Shown here one piece after another: positions 57,754-64,000 of a stretch of DNA of 64,000 bases (its first letter is position 1; every line of letters begins with the position of its first letter). The notes under the pieces were generated by a model that was not told the origin of the DNA, made no database searches, and was given only the letters and a program-made list of their open reading frames with translations. The stretch covers positions 1 to 64,000 of the forward strand of contig JBCBGM010000005.1 of NCBI GenBank assembly GCA_038526735.1, in the 5' to 3' direction. This DNA is from Rubricella sp038526735 (GTDB lineage: Bacteria > Pseudomonadota > Alphaproteobacteria > Rhodobacterales > Rhodobacteraceae). Both the position numbers and the translations under genes were made by a program.

Positions 57754-58230
57754 ATGACTTTTTCACACAAGACCCGCTTTGCACTGCTTTTCGCCTCAGC
57801 TCTCAGCGTTGCCGGAACAGCCGCTGTCGCCGATGGGCACCGCGGTGCCCGGAGCGGGCTGGATGCGCGCGCGCAGATTGAGCTGCTCGATCTCAACGGG
57901 GACGGCACTCTGACCCGCGCAGAAATCGACGAAGCGCAGGCCGCCCGCTTTGCTGCCGCTGACACGGATGGTGACGGCGTGTTGTCCCCCGCCGAGATTG
58001 AAGCACGGGTGCTGGTCGAGGCCGAACTGCGCAGCGCCCAACTCGCAGAGCGAATGCTGGCACGGATGGATGACAACGAAGACGGTGTTCTCTCAGCAGA
58101 AGAATCGCAAATGCCCAACATCGACCGGATGTTCCGTTTCCTCGATGAAGATGAGGACGGTGTCCTGTCTGCCGAAGAGCTTGCGCGCCTCGACGAACCC
58201 CGGCGTGGCTGGTTTGGCCGCCGCAGCTAA
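57754..58230 (+). CDS. Secreted EF-hand calcium-binding protein
   Basis: A 158-residue protein with a signal peptide (FALLFASALSVAGTAAVADG) and four EF-hand loops: DLNGDGTLTRAE, DTDGDGVLSPAE, DDNEDGVLSAEE and DEDEDGVLSAEE. The first two are canonical DxDGD loops; the last two keep the calcium-ligating acids. It would bind calcium or other divalent ions in the periplasm. An AAAGGAG site precedes ATG 57754. It stands 50 bases upstream of an ECF sigma factor and is likely the first gene of, or a target of, that module. Confidence 0.92.
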   Translation: MTFSHKTRFALLFASALSVAGTAAVADGHRGARSGLDARAQIELLDLNGDGTLTRAEIDEAQAARFAAADTDGDGVLSPAEIEARVLVEAELRSAQLAERMLARMDDNEDGVLSAEESQMPNIDRMFRFLDEDEDGVLSAEELARLDEPRRGWFGRRS

Positions 58231-58280
58231 GGGCCACCTCGGCTTTGCACCGCCCAGTGCGGTGCTAGGCTGCCGGAGCA

Positions 58281-58853
58281 ATGCACATCGCTTTTGACAG
58301 TGATATCTCCGTCGATGACGACACGCTGATCACCCGCTTTAACGCCGGAGATCACGCGGCGGCGCGCCTGCTGACGATGCGCCATGCGCCACGCATTTTG
58401 GCCCGGGCAAACCGGATGCTCCGCAACAGCGCAGAGGCTGAGGATGTCACGCAAGAGGCAATGATGCGGCTCTGGAAAACGGCTGCCACGTGGGAGCCGG
58501 GGGGCGCGAAGCTCTCAACCTGGCTACATAGGGTGACGACAAACCTGTGCATTGACCGCATGCGACGGGCGCAGTCGTTAGACCTGGAAGCTGCGCCGGA
58601 ACAGATCGATGACCGGCCCCATGCGGCGGATGTTTTGCAGTCAGCCGATGTCTCGCGCCACATCGCTAACGCGCTCGATAAACTACCCGACAGGCAGCGC
58701 ATGGCACTCACGCTGCGGTTTTTGGATGACCTTACCAACCCGGAGATCGCTGAAATGATGGAGCTTTCTGTGGATGCCGTCGAAAGCCTCCTTGCCCGCG
58801 GAAAACGAAGCCTCGCCGCCGCGCTAGATGCGCACCGCGATGCCTTATTGTAG
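58281..58853 (+). CDS. ECF-type RNA polymerase sigma factor
   Basis: A 190-residue sigma-70 family ECF factor: region 2 (HAPRILARANRMLRNSAEAEDVTQEAMMRLWK, about 35-66) binding the -10 element and region 4 (LPDRQRMALTLRFLDDLTNPEIAEMMELSVDAVESLLARGKRSL, about 135-178) binding the -35. A GGAG site is 4 bases before ATG 58281. The following gene encodes a short single-helix protein that could be its anti-sigma factor. Signal is probably envelope or metal stress, given the last gene of the cluster. Confidence 0.92.
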   Translation: MHIAFDSDISVDDDTLITRFNAGDHAAARLLTMRHAPRILARANRMLRNSAEAEDVTQEAMMRLWKTAATWEPGGAKLSTWLHRVTTNLCIDRMRRAQSLDLEAAPEQIDDRPHAADVLQSADVSRHIANALDKLPDRQRMALTLRFLDDLTNPEIAEMMELSVDAVESLLARGKRSLAAALDAHRDALL

Positions 58854-58865
58854 AGGGACGAAAAG

Positions 58866-59240
58866 ATGACCGACCCTAAAGACACAGATAACGCCCTGAT
58901 CGCCGCCGCCTTTCAGCGGCTGGAGACAGCCGACCAAGAGCTGGTGCCGTCGGACCAATTGCTTGAGCGCATCTTCGGTGATGCCGCTGAAGTGATTGCC
59001 GAGCGCAACGATGCCTCTGTGCAAGACATGAGCGAGGTCGAGGCCGAAAAGCCTAGTCTTTTTGGCTGGGCCTATGAAGTTTGGGCGGGGGTGATTGCGC
59101 TGACGGCGGCGGCTGCCGCCGGTCTGTTTGTGGGCTATCTTGATCCAGTCGGCCTCGGCGCACTGCTCATGGGAACTGCGGCTGCGGAAGACGGCTTTTC
59201 AGCCGTGACGGTATGGTTGGAAGGGGGGAGCAGCTTGTGA
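58866..59240 (+). CDS. Putative anti-sigma factor, single transmembrane helix
   Basis: A 124-residue protein with an acidic cytoplasmic N-terminal part (residues 1-60, two amphipathic helices) and one transmembrane helix (WAGVIALTAAAAAGLFVGYL, about 79-98), then a short periplasmic tail. That layout and its place directly after the ECF sigma gene fit a membrane anti-sigma factor, although the zinc-binding HxxxC motif typical of ZAS anti-sigma factors is absent. The last codons overlap the next gene by GTGA. Confidence 0.7.
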   Translation: MTDPKDTDNALIAAAFQRLETADQELVPSDQLLERIFGDAAEVIAERNDASVQDMSEVEAEKPSLFGWAYEVWAGVIALTAAAAAGLFVGYLDPVGLGALLMGTAAAEDGFSAVTVWLEGGSSL

Positions 59241-59719
59241 GTGATCTCAAATCAAAAACGACCCTTGGCCGGTGGCGTTGGGTGCTGATCCCATCGCTGG
59301 CGCTGAACCTGATCATCGTCGGGTTCGCGACAGGTTTCGTGCTGCGCGACCCCGATGAACGCCGCGGCGGCCCGCCGATGGCACCGGCTGTGATGACGCT
59401 GCTGCGGGCCCTGCCCAGCGACGTGCAAGCAGATCTGCGCGAAAACGCCCGCGCCGCCTTTGGGCGTGGCAACTGGCAAGATCGCATGGCCCGGTCAGAG
59501 AATGAGCGCAGCGCTCTCATCAGCGCCTTGCGCGCCGAGCCGTTTGATCGTGCGCAGGTGGCAGATGTCTTGGACGGGCGCAGGAACGCTTTGACTGAAA
59601 ACTACGAGACGTTGCAATCGGTGCTGCTTGATCGTCTAGAGGCCTTGAGCACCGAAGACCGCGCCGCGATTGCGCTGAAGGTCGAAGAGGATGCAGCGCG
59701 ACGGTTTAAGAAGGACTAA
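59237..59719 (+). CDS. Periplasmic heavy-metal sensor-like protein (CnrR/CpxP type)
   Basis: A 160-residue protein with an N-terminal transmembrane anchor (WRWVLIPSLALNLIIVGFATGFV, about 16-40) and a helical periplasmic domain (LLRALPSDVQADLRENARAAF, RRNALTENYETLQSVLLDRLEAL) as in the heavy-metal sensor family CnrR/ZraP/CpxP. The domain is often the metal- or stress-binding sensor that releases an ECF sigma factor via its anti-sigma partner. The GTG start at 59237 overlaps the previous stop and has a GGGGGAG site. The expected metal-binding His residues are few here, so metal sensing is uncertain. Confidence 0.82.
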   Translation: MSDLKSKTTLGRWRWVLIPSLALNLIIVGFATGFVLRDPDERRGGPPMAPAVMTLLRALPSDVQADLRENARAAFGRGNWQDRMARSENERSALISALRAEPFDRAQVADVLDGRRNALTENYETLQSVLLDRLEALSTEDRAAIALKVEEDAARRFKKD

Positions 59720-59944
59720 GGCTTCTTTACTCTCCACCACCGTCTCCTCGCGAAGTGCGTTCTATTTCAGCACGTTGTGGAGGCCGAGGTGTTGGAAGGG
59801 CGCAACTCCGCATCGGCCGAAACCTACGGAATTTTGGAGTGGTAGTGCCAGCATGACCTCGATGCGTTGACCGCAATACTAAGCGCTGAGATTTAAGTGG
59901 GGGCCGAAGAAAACGCAGCGCCTCCCGCCAAGCGAGACACTCTC

Positions 59945-61318
59945 TTATGCCGCCCCCGCAAGCGTTACCCGATTGCGGCCAGTATTTTTGGAGACGTAGA
60001 GCGCACGGTCCGCATCAGAAATGAGTGTCTCTGGGTCAGCCTCTCCGGTCAGGGCAACTGCGACACCGGCGCTGACGGTGACGTTTTCCATTTTGCCATC
60101 CCTCATCTTGAACGATGGAAGCGCAATCGCTGATCTGACGCGCTCTGCCGTTTCGAGCGCTGTGCTCATATCCGTGTCGGGCATCGCCAGGCAAAACTCC
60201 TCCCCCCCGAGCCGCGCCACGAGATCTGCACCGCGCACATTTTCCCGCAGACGCGCTGCGAATTCGCGCAAGACATCATCGCCTGAGGCGTGGCCATAGA
60301 CGTCGTTGATGCGCTTGAAGCGGTCGATGTCGAACACGACGATAGCAAAATACTTTCCGGCCATCCGCGAATTGGAGACGACCTCATCCACATGCTCGCG
60401 GAGGTAGCGGCGGTTGTGCAGGCCGGTGAGAGGGTCAAGCACCGACAGCGTCAGGCCGTCGCGCAGATGCGCCCTAAGGCGGTCGGCATATGTTTTCCGC
60501 CGAAGCTGAATGCGCAGGCGGAGCTCAAGCTCTTGTGCTGCAACATTCTCATACAGCACATCATTTGCCCCTTGATCGAAAGCGGCCACAGCAAAGCCAT
60601 CATCGCCGCGCAGGCACACGCTCAAAACGGCTGCGGAGCGTAGGCGGGCATCGGCGCGGGCGGCGGCAATCAAGCGGAGGCCATCCTGCCGTTCTCCGGC
60701 TTTTGCATGTACAATAATCGCATCCGGCGGGCCGACACTCCGACTAAATGAAGGCATTTCAGAGCCTTGCGGCATTAACACCGGCAAAAGCCCTGGCCCC
60801 ACGCCCAGCGCATCTGCCCACTGCCGGGCCTTCTGCTCTTGCGGATGAAACACGAGCACACGCCGGGCCATGCGCAAGACTCCGGCAGACTTATCCGCAA
60901 GGTTAAGGCGCCTGTCTGGCAGTTCGACCCCACGAAGGCGCAACTCATCCAGCGCACCGGTCACGCGACCAAGCGCCCGCAGCCGCGCAATCAGGGGCAT
61001 GGGCGGGGCGCGCAAATTGTAAAGCTCTTCAGCCCCCGCATGTAACGCGACCGTGGCTGGGAGGTCTGGCAAAGAGGTGGTGGCGATGATTGGAATTGGC
61101 GTCGCACTCCACTTAGCCTGCAGCACACGGCAATGCTCGGCACCGATTTTCGGGTTATTAAACGCGACGAAAACCACGTCAGGCTCATCAGCAAGGTAGT
61201 GCTGCGCCTCTGCCAGGCTCGTTGCGACAACCGCCTGATAATAGTGTTGTTGCAAGAGGCGGCTCAGGAGAGCCCCTTCCTGGGGGACGTCATTGAGAAT
61301 CAGTATCCGCCCAGACAT
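59945..61318 (-). CDS. Response-regulator-like diguanylate cyclase (PleD type), degenerate receiver
   Basis: A 457-residue protein with two receiver-like domains (about 1-120 and 150-275) and a C-terminal GGDEF domain. The active site is GGEEF in ARLGGEEFCLA, and the inhibitory I-site RGAD lies five residues upstream, so it should make cyclic di-GMP with product feedback. The first receiver lacks the phospho-acceptor: the segment VFVAFNNP has Ala52 where Asp is expected, so activation by phosphorylation of that domain is impossible. Layout otherwise resembles PleD of Caulobacter. No kinase gene is adjacent. Confidence 0.92.
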   Translation of the reverse strand: MSGRILILNDVPQEGALLSRLLQQHYYQAVVATSLAEAQHYLADEPDVVFVAFNNPKIGAEHCRVLQAKWSATPIPIIATTSLPDLPATVALHAGAEELYNLRAPPMPLIARLRALGRVTGALDELRLRGVELPDRRLNLADKSAGVLRMARRVLVFHPQEQKARQWADALGVGPGLLPVLMPQGSEMPSFSRSVGPPDAIIVHAKAGERQDGLRLIAAARADARLRSAAVLSVCLRGDDGFAVAAFDQGANDVLYENVAAQELELRLRIQLRRKTYADRLRAHLRDGLTLSVLDPLTGLHNRRYLREHVDEVVSNSRMAGKYFAIVVFDIDRFKRINDVYGHASGDDVLREFAARLRENVRGADLVARLGGEEFCLAMPDTDMSTALETAERVRSAIALPSFKMRDGKMENVTVSAGVAVALTGEADPETLISDADRALYVSKNTGRNRVTLAGAA

Positions 61319-61423
61319 AGGGTTTTCTCCAACAACGGTTGGCCTGAGACTTCAGCGCACAACCAATAGAGAGCATGCTAGGGTCAGACACTTAACGAAG
61401 CCTTAGCGATCGAGGAGACGCGC

Positions 61424-61702
61424 ATGACACCCAAGGTTGCCGAGGACGTCGCGCAAAATGCGTTGCTGTGGTTGGCGGCAGATGAAGAGCGTATGATGGG
61501 CTTCTTGCAAGCCTCTGGCGCGGGGCCGCAGGACGTGCGCGATGGGCTCAACGATCCGGCATTTCTGGCGATGACCCTTGATGTGCTCTTGAACGATGAG
61601 GCCGCCGTCCTTGCGTTTTGTGAGGCGCAGCGCGTGGCCCCTGACACTGTGCTGCGCGCCCGCGCGGCGCTTCCTGGCGGCGATCTTCCGAACTGGACGT
61701 AG
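61424..61702 (+). CDS. DUF3572 protein
   Basis: A 92-residue acidic, all-helical protein matching DUF3572, a small family in alphaproteobacteria of unknown function. It is read from ATG 61424 (MTPKVAEDVAQNALLWLAADEERMMGF) to a WT ending; typical features are LLWLAADEERM and GFLQASG, then FCEAQRVAPD. It is divergent from the diguanylate cyclase gene, which in relatives is commonly PleD; the pairing of this family with pleD is a recurring arrangement, as far as I recall. Confidence 0.85.
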   Translation: MTPKVAEDVAQNALLWLAADEERMMGFLQASGAGPQDVRDGLNDPAFLAMTLDVLLNDEAAVLAFCEAQRVAPDTVLRARAALPGGDLPNWT

Positions 61703-61747
61703 CAACTGGCCTTGAAGGCAGATGAGTGTTGCCGTTAGTCAGCGCCC

Positions 61748-62227
61748 ATGAGTGATGACATTCTCTACAAGCTTCCAGTCTCTCGGGTCCGCCGTTGGGT
61801 TGGAGTTGGGTCGTTTGCGATTGTGGGCGTGTTGCTGCCCACCGTCGTGGTGGTTTCTCCAGCAACGCTGGTCTGGAACATCCTCTTGCTCGCTTACGCC
61901 GCCTTTTGCCTATGGCAGGCCTATCGGATGCACTTAGCGGGGCAACGCTCACTGATCCTCTACGAAGATCGGCTGACCCTCGACGATGGAGAGCTGATCG
62001 CGCCCCTCTCAGAAGTGGTCTCAATCGATCGCAGCCTGTTTGCGTATAAACCCTCGGGCGGCTTCATTCTGAAGCTACGGGAAAAGAGCCCAAAAGGCGG
62101 CGTGATGGGCCTTTACTCCCGGCGCGGGCGGCGGATCGCTGTTGGTGGCATCGTTTCATCCGTCGGCGGGCGCGGGATGGCCGATATGATCCAGGCGCTG
62201 CTGTTGCAACGGGACGGCGAACTTTAG
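61748..62227 (+). CDS. Hypothetical membrane protein with PH-like domain
   Basis: A 159-residue protein with two transmembrane segments (about 16-38 and 41-57) and a cytoplasmic C-terminal beta-rich part (LILYEDRLTLDDGELIAPLSEVVSIDRSLFAYKPSGGFILKLRE) resembling a bacterial PH-type domain. No function is known. It lies 45 bases after DUF3572 and 2 bases before the end of the convergent methyltransferase gene. Confidence 0.75.
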   Translation: MSDDILYKLPVSRVRRWVGVGSFAIVGVLLPTVVVVSPATLVWNILLLAYAAFCLWQAYRMHLAGQRSLILYEDRLTLDDGELIAPLSEVVSIDRSLFAYKPSGGFILKLREKSPKGGVMGLYSRRGRRIAVGGIVSSVGGRGMADMIQALLLQRDGEL

Positions 62228-62229
62228 GC

Positions 62230-63786
62230 CTAAAAGTCTGTCGGTGCGCCCCCTTCAGAGATGCGTCGATCCACAAAGCTGCGCAACTCCTCGCGGATGC
62301 CGATGTCCATTGGCGGAGCCTCGAACTCCTGCAAAATCGCCTTCCACACCTTGTTGGCGCGCTCTGACGTCCACGCAGCACCATCCGCCGACCACGCCTC
62401 GAAGTTGCGCCAGTCGCTGAGGAAGGGTGAGTAAAACGCGCTCTCGTAGCGCGCTTGCGTGTGATCTGCGCCAAAGAAGTGCCCGGTGGGGCCGACATCT
62501 CGGATGGCATCAACCGCAAGGTCATCATCCGAGACCGAAGTAAGCTCCGGCGCCATGTAGCGTTGGAATTGCTGCAGAACCTCGCAGTCCATCACAAATT
62601 TCTCGTAGGAGGCGATCAGCCCGCCCTCCAGCCATCCGGCGGAGTGATAGACGAGGTTCACGCCGGAGTTCACCGCGGCCCAAAGCGAGTTCATCGACTC
62701 CCACATAGCCTGCCCGTCAGGGGCGTTGGCGGCGCAGGCATTGGAGGCGCGCAGCGGCAGCCCATAGTAGCGCACCATCTGCCCGGTCATCTGCGTCGCG
62801 CGCACATATTCCGGCGTTCCGAACGCAGGCGCGCCGGATTTCATATCGACGTTGGACGTAAATGTTCCCAGCGCGCAGCCAACGCCAGGATTGATCCACT
62901 GGAAGAGCGCGATCGCTGCCAACCCTTCGGCGAGCGACTGCACAACAGCACCGGGCATCGTGACGGGTGCCATCGCGCCAGCAAGCGTGAAGGGCGTCAC
63001 GATCACCGGCTGCCCCTTGCGGATGAACCGCATCGAGCCATCGAGCATCGGCCAGTCGTGCTTAAGCGGGGAGGACGAGTTGATGTTGGTGTAGAGACGT
63101 GGTTTTGCAAAAAACGTCTCCGCATCCATGCCAGATGCGATGCGCGCCATCTCCAGCACATCCTCAACCCGCTCCGGCCCAAGACTGTAGGCGTGCACAA
63201 CCTTGTCTGTGATTGTCAGTTTCTCAAAAAGGCACTCAAGGTGGCGGATGCTGGCGTGGATATCCACTGGCTCTACAGGGTAGCCACCCGCCACGTGGAT
63301 GCAGTTAAAGTATTGTGTGAGCTTCATTAAATCCTTGAAGCTGTCAAAATCACCGGGCCTGCGACCGCGATCAAGGTCCATCACATTAGGCGGGGACGAG
63401 ACGTTCACAAATGCCATGTGTCGGCCACCAATGGTGACAGATTTGTCTGGGTTGCGCGGGATCAGCGTGAATTGGGAGGGCGCTTTGCCCACCATCTCCA
63501 TCACGAACTCGCGGTCCATCCGGACGTTCTGGCCGTCAATCTTGCAGCCAGCTTCACGCAGATAAGCAATCGCCTCTTCGTTGAGAAACTCGATGCCGAT
63601 CTCTTCGAGGACGCGCATCGTGGCGTTGTGCATCCGCTCAACACCTTCGGGTGTCAGAGGCTGGGTGGGCGCGTCGATGTTGACCGGCGGAGACCACGGC
63701 ATCTGCTGGATTGCCTGAGCCCCTCCGCGCCGAGCATTCCCTGCACGACCACCACTGCGGCGGCTCTTTCGCTCCATCACTGACAC
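62230..63786 (-). CDS. MttB-family methyltransferase (non-pyrrolysine)
   Basis: A 518-residue TIM-barrel protein of the trimethylamine methyltransferase superfamily. No in-frame amber codon is present, so it is a non-pyrrolysine member; characterised ones act on quaternary amines such as glycine betaine, proline betaine or carnitine with a corrinoid protein and a reductase. Signature regions include MRVLEEIGIEFLNEEA, VNVSSPPNVMDLDRGRRPGD, and WESMNSLWAAVNSGVNLVYHSAGWLEGG. A GTG at 63786 is preferred because GGGGAG sits 7 bases upstream; ATG 63777 is the alternative. No corrinoid protein or activator gene is visible in the window, so the substrate and partner are open. Confidence 0.88.
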   Translation of the reverse strand: MSVMERKSRRSGGRAGNARRGGAQAIQQMPWSPPVNIDAPTQPLTPEGVERMHNATMRVLEEIGIEFLNEEAIAYLREAGCKIDGQNVRMDREFVMEMVGKAPSQFTLIPRNPDKSVTIGGRHMAFVNVSSPPNVMDLDRGRRPGDFDSFKDLMKLTQYFNCIHVAGGYPVEPVDIHASIRHLECLFEKLTITDKVVHAYSLGPERVEDVLEMARIASGMDAETFFAKPRLYTNINSSSPLKHDWPMLDGSMRFIRKGQPVIVTPFTLAGAMAPVTMPGAVVQSLAEGLAAIALFQWINPGVGCALGTFTSNVDMKSGAPAFGTPEYVRATQMTGQMVRYYGLPLRASNACAANAPDGQAMWESMNSLWAAVNSGVNLVYHSAGWLEGGLIASYEKFVMDCEVLQQFQRYMAPELTSVSDDDLAVDAIRDVGPTGHFFGADHTQARYESAFYSPFLSDWRNFEAWSADGAAWTSERANKVWKAILQEFEAPPMDIGIREELRSFVDRRISEGGAPTDF

Positions 63787-63874
63787 GGCAACTCTCCCCT
63801 TTTGTGCTATCCTTTCGACAGCAGGGGGCTGGGCTGGCCGCTCCGCGACGAAAACGTGTCGCTTTTTGAAATCT

Positions 63875-64000
63875 TTACGCGGGAGCAGAAATTCCGAGCC
63901 ATTCGGTCAAAGCGCCGATATCCGGCAGCACCACATCCGCAAGCGGAGAGAGCTCTTCGGCAGATGCTGGCCCGGTCAAAACACCCGCTGTCTGAGTACC
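63875..64000 (-). CDS. HAD-type phosphatase, 3' fragment at right edge
   Basis: Only the last 41 codons of a minus-strand gene are in the window. The peptide (GVLTGPASAEELSPLADVVLPDIGALTEWL) has the pattern of the C-terminal end of a HAD-superfamily phosphatase, where the chain ends in LPxIxALxxWL, as in phosphoglycolate-phosphatase-like proteins. It stops at a TAA 89 bases before the MttB-family gene start, so the two could be one transcript. Family assignment from so short a piece is tentative. Confidence 0.6.
   Translation of the reverse strand, partial: GTQTAGVLTGPASAEELSPLADVVLPDIGALTEWLGISAPA

Noticed and set aside
59765..59896. Possible coding relic with an in-frame TAG at 59843 between the metal-sensor-like gene and the diguanylate cyclase
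   Set aside because: The 44-codon reading (HVVEAEVLEGRN, then CQHDLDALTAILSAEI) looks protein-like, but no family is recognised and there is no start signal. I see nothing firm in 59720-59944.
1..64000. CRISPR arrays, insertion sequences, prophage or integrative element ends
   Set aside because: No regularly spaced repeats, transposase, integrase or phage structural genes were seen; the tRNA genes have no flanking direct repeats of their 3' ends.

Overview
The window looks like one contiguous piece of chromosome from an alphaproteobacterium of the order Rhodobacterales, probably the marine Roseobacter group. The reasons are the high G+C content, an interrupted nuo operon with the small extra reading frames typical of that group, a mix of ATG, GTG and TTG starts joined by ATGA/GTGA overlaps, and the overall gene repertoire (citramalate synthase, MttB-family methyltransferase, BKACE, DUF3572, DUF5337). 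I see no phage, insertion sequence, integron or CRISPR array. These assignments come from reading translations and motifs by eye; no database search was run.

Left part (1-8,344, minus strand): respiratory complex I operon nuoA-B-C, a sulfotransferase gene, nuoD, two small envelope genes, nuoE, a separate helix-hairpin-helix (HhH) gene, DUF5337, nuoF and three further small genes, running off the left edge before nuoG. Divergent from it (8,625-11,148) is a four-gene bufferin-type RiPP cluster: Cys-containing precursor, DUF692/MNIO iron enzyme, DUF2063 partner and DoxX membrane protein. A tRNA-Asp, an aldehyde dehydrogenase and a decayed RND efflux pump gene follow.

The most notable region is 14,481-18,992: a guanidine-I (ykkC) riboswitch followed by a substrate-binding protein, permease and ATPase of the urea-carboxylase-associated ABC type, a ureohydrolase-family enzyme resembling nickel-dependent guanidine hydrolase, and an unfamiliar small protein with 13 histidines in its first 30 residues. 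Together they would sense guanidine, import it and hydrolyse it to urea and ammonia, with the His-rich protein a candidate nickel handler.

19,142-29,505 is a second catabolic island: a BKACE enzyme, a five-gene branched-chain-type ABC importer, and a hydroxyquinol-type ring-cleavage operon (FAD phenol hydroxylase, intradiol dioxygenase, maleylacetate reductase) with a divergent LysR regulator. It probably takes a resorcinol-like phenol to 3-oxoadipate.

The rest (29,600-64,000) is mostly core and housekeeping: tRNA-Leu, DedA, DsbB, HNH nuclease, esterase, DNA glycosylase, L33, Bax-inhibitor protein, a lipoprotein-release-type ABC exporter beside a TesA-like esterase, ThpR, YgfZ, SuhB, EF-P, a hybrid histidine kinase, Mrp, a LacI regulator, an aminotransferase, CysS, citramalate synthase, a phytoene-synthase-like protein and an MFS transporter. 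It ends with an EF-hand/ECF sigma/metal-sensor-like cluster, a diguanylate cyclase with a degenerate receiver, an MttB-family methyltransferase and a HAD-type fragment at the right edge. Several genes below 60 codons were found by direct reading (L33 and a DUF1127-like protein), as were two genes cut by the window edges. Strong hairpins also occur at gene junctions.
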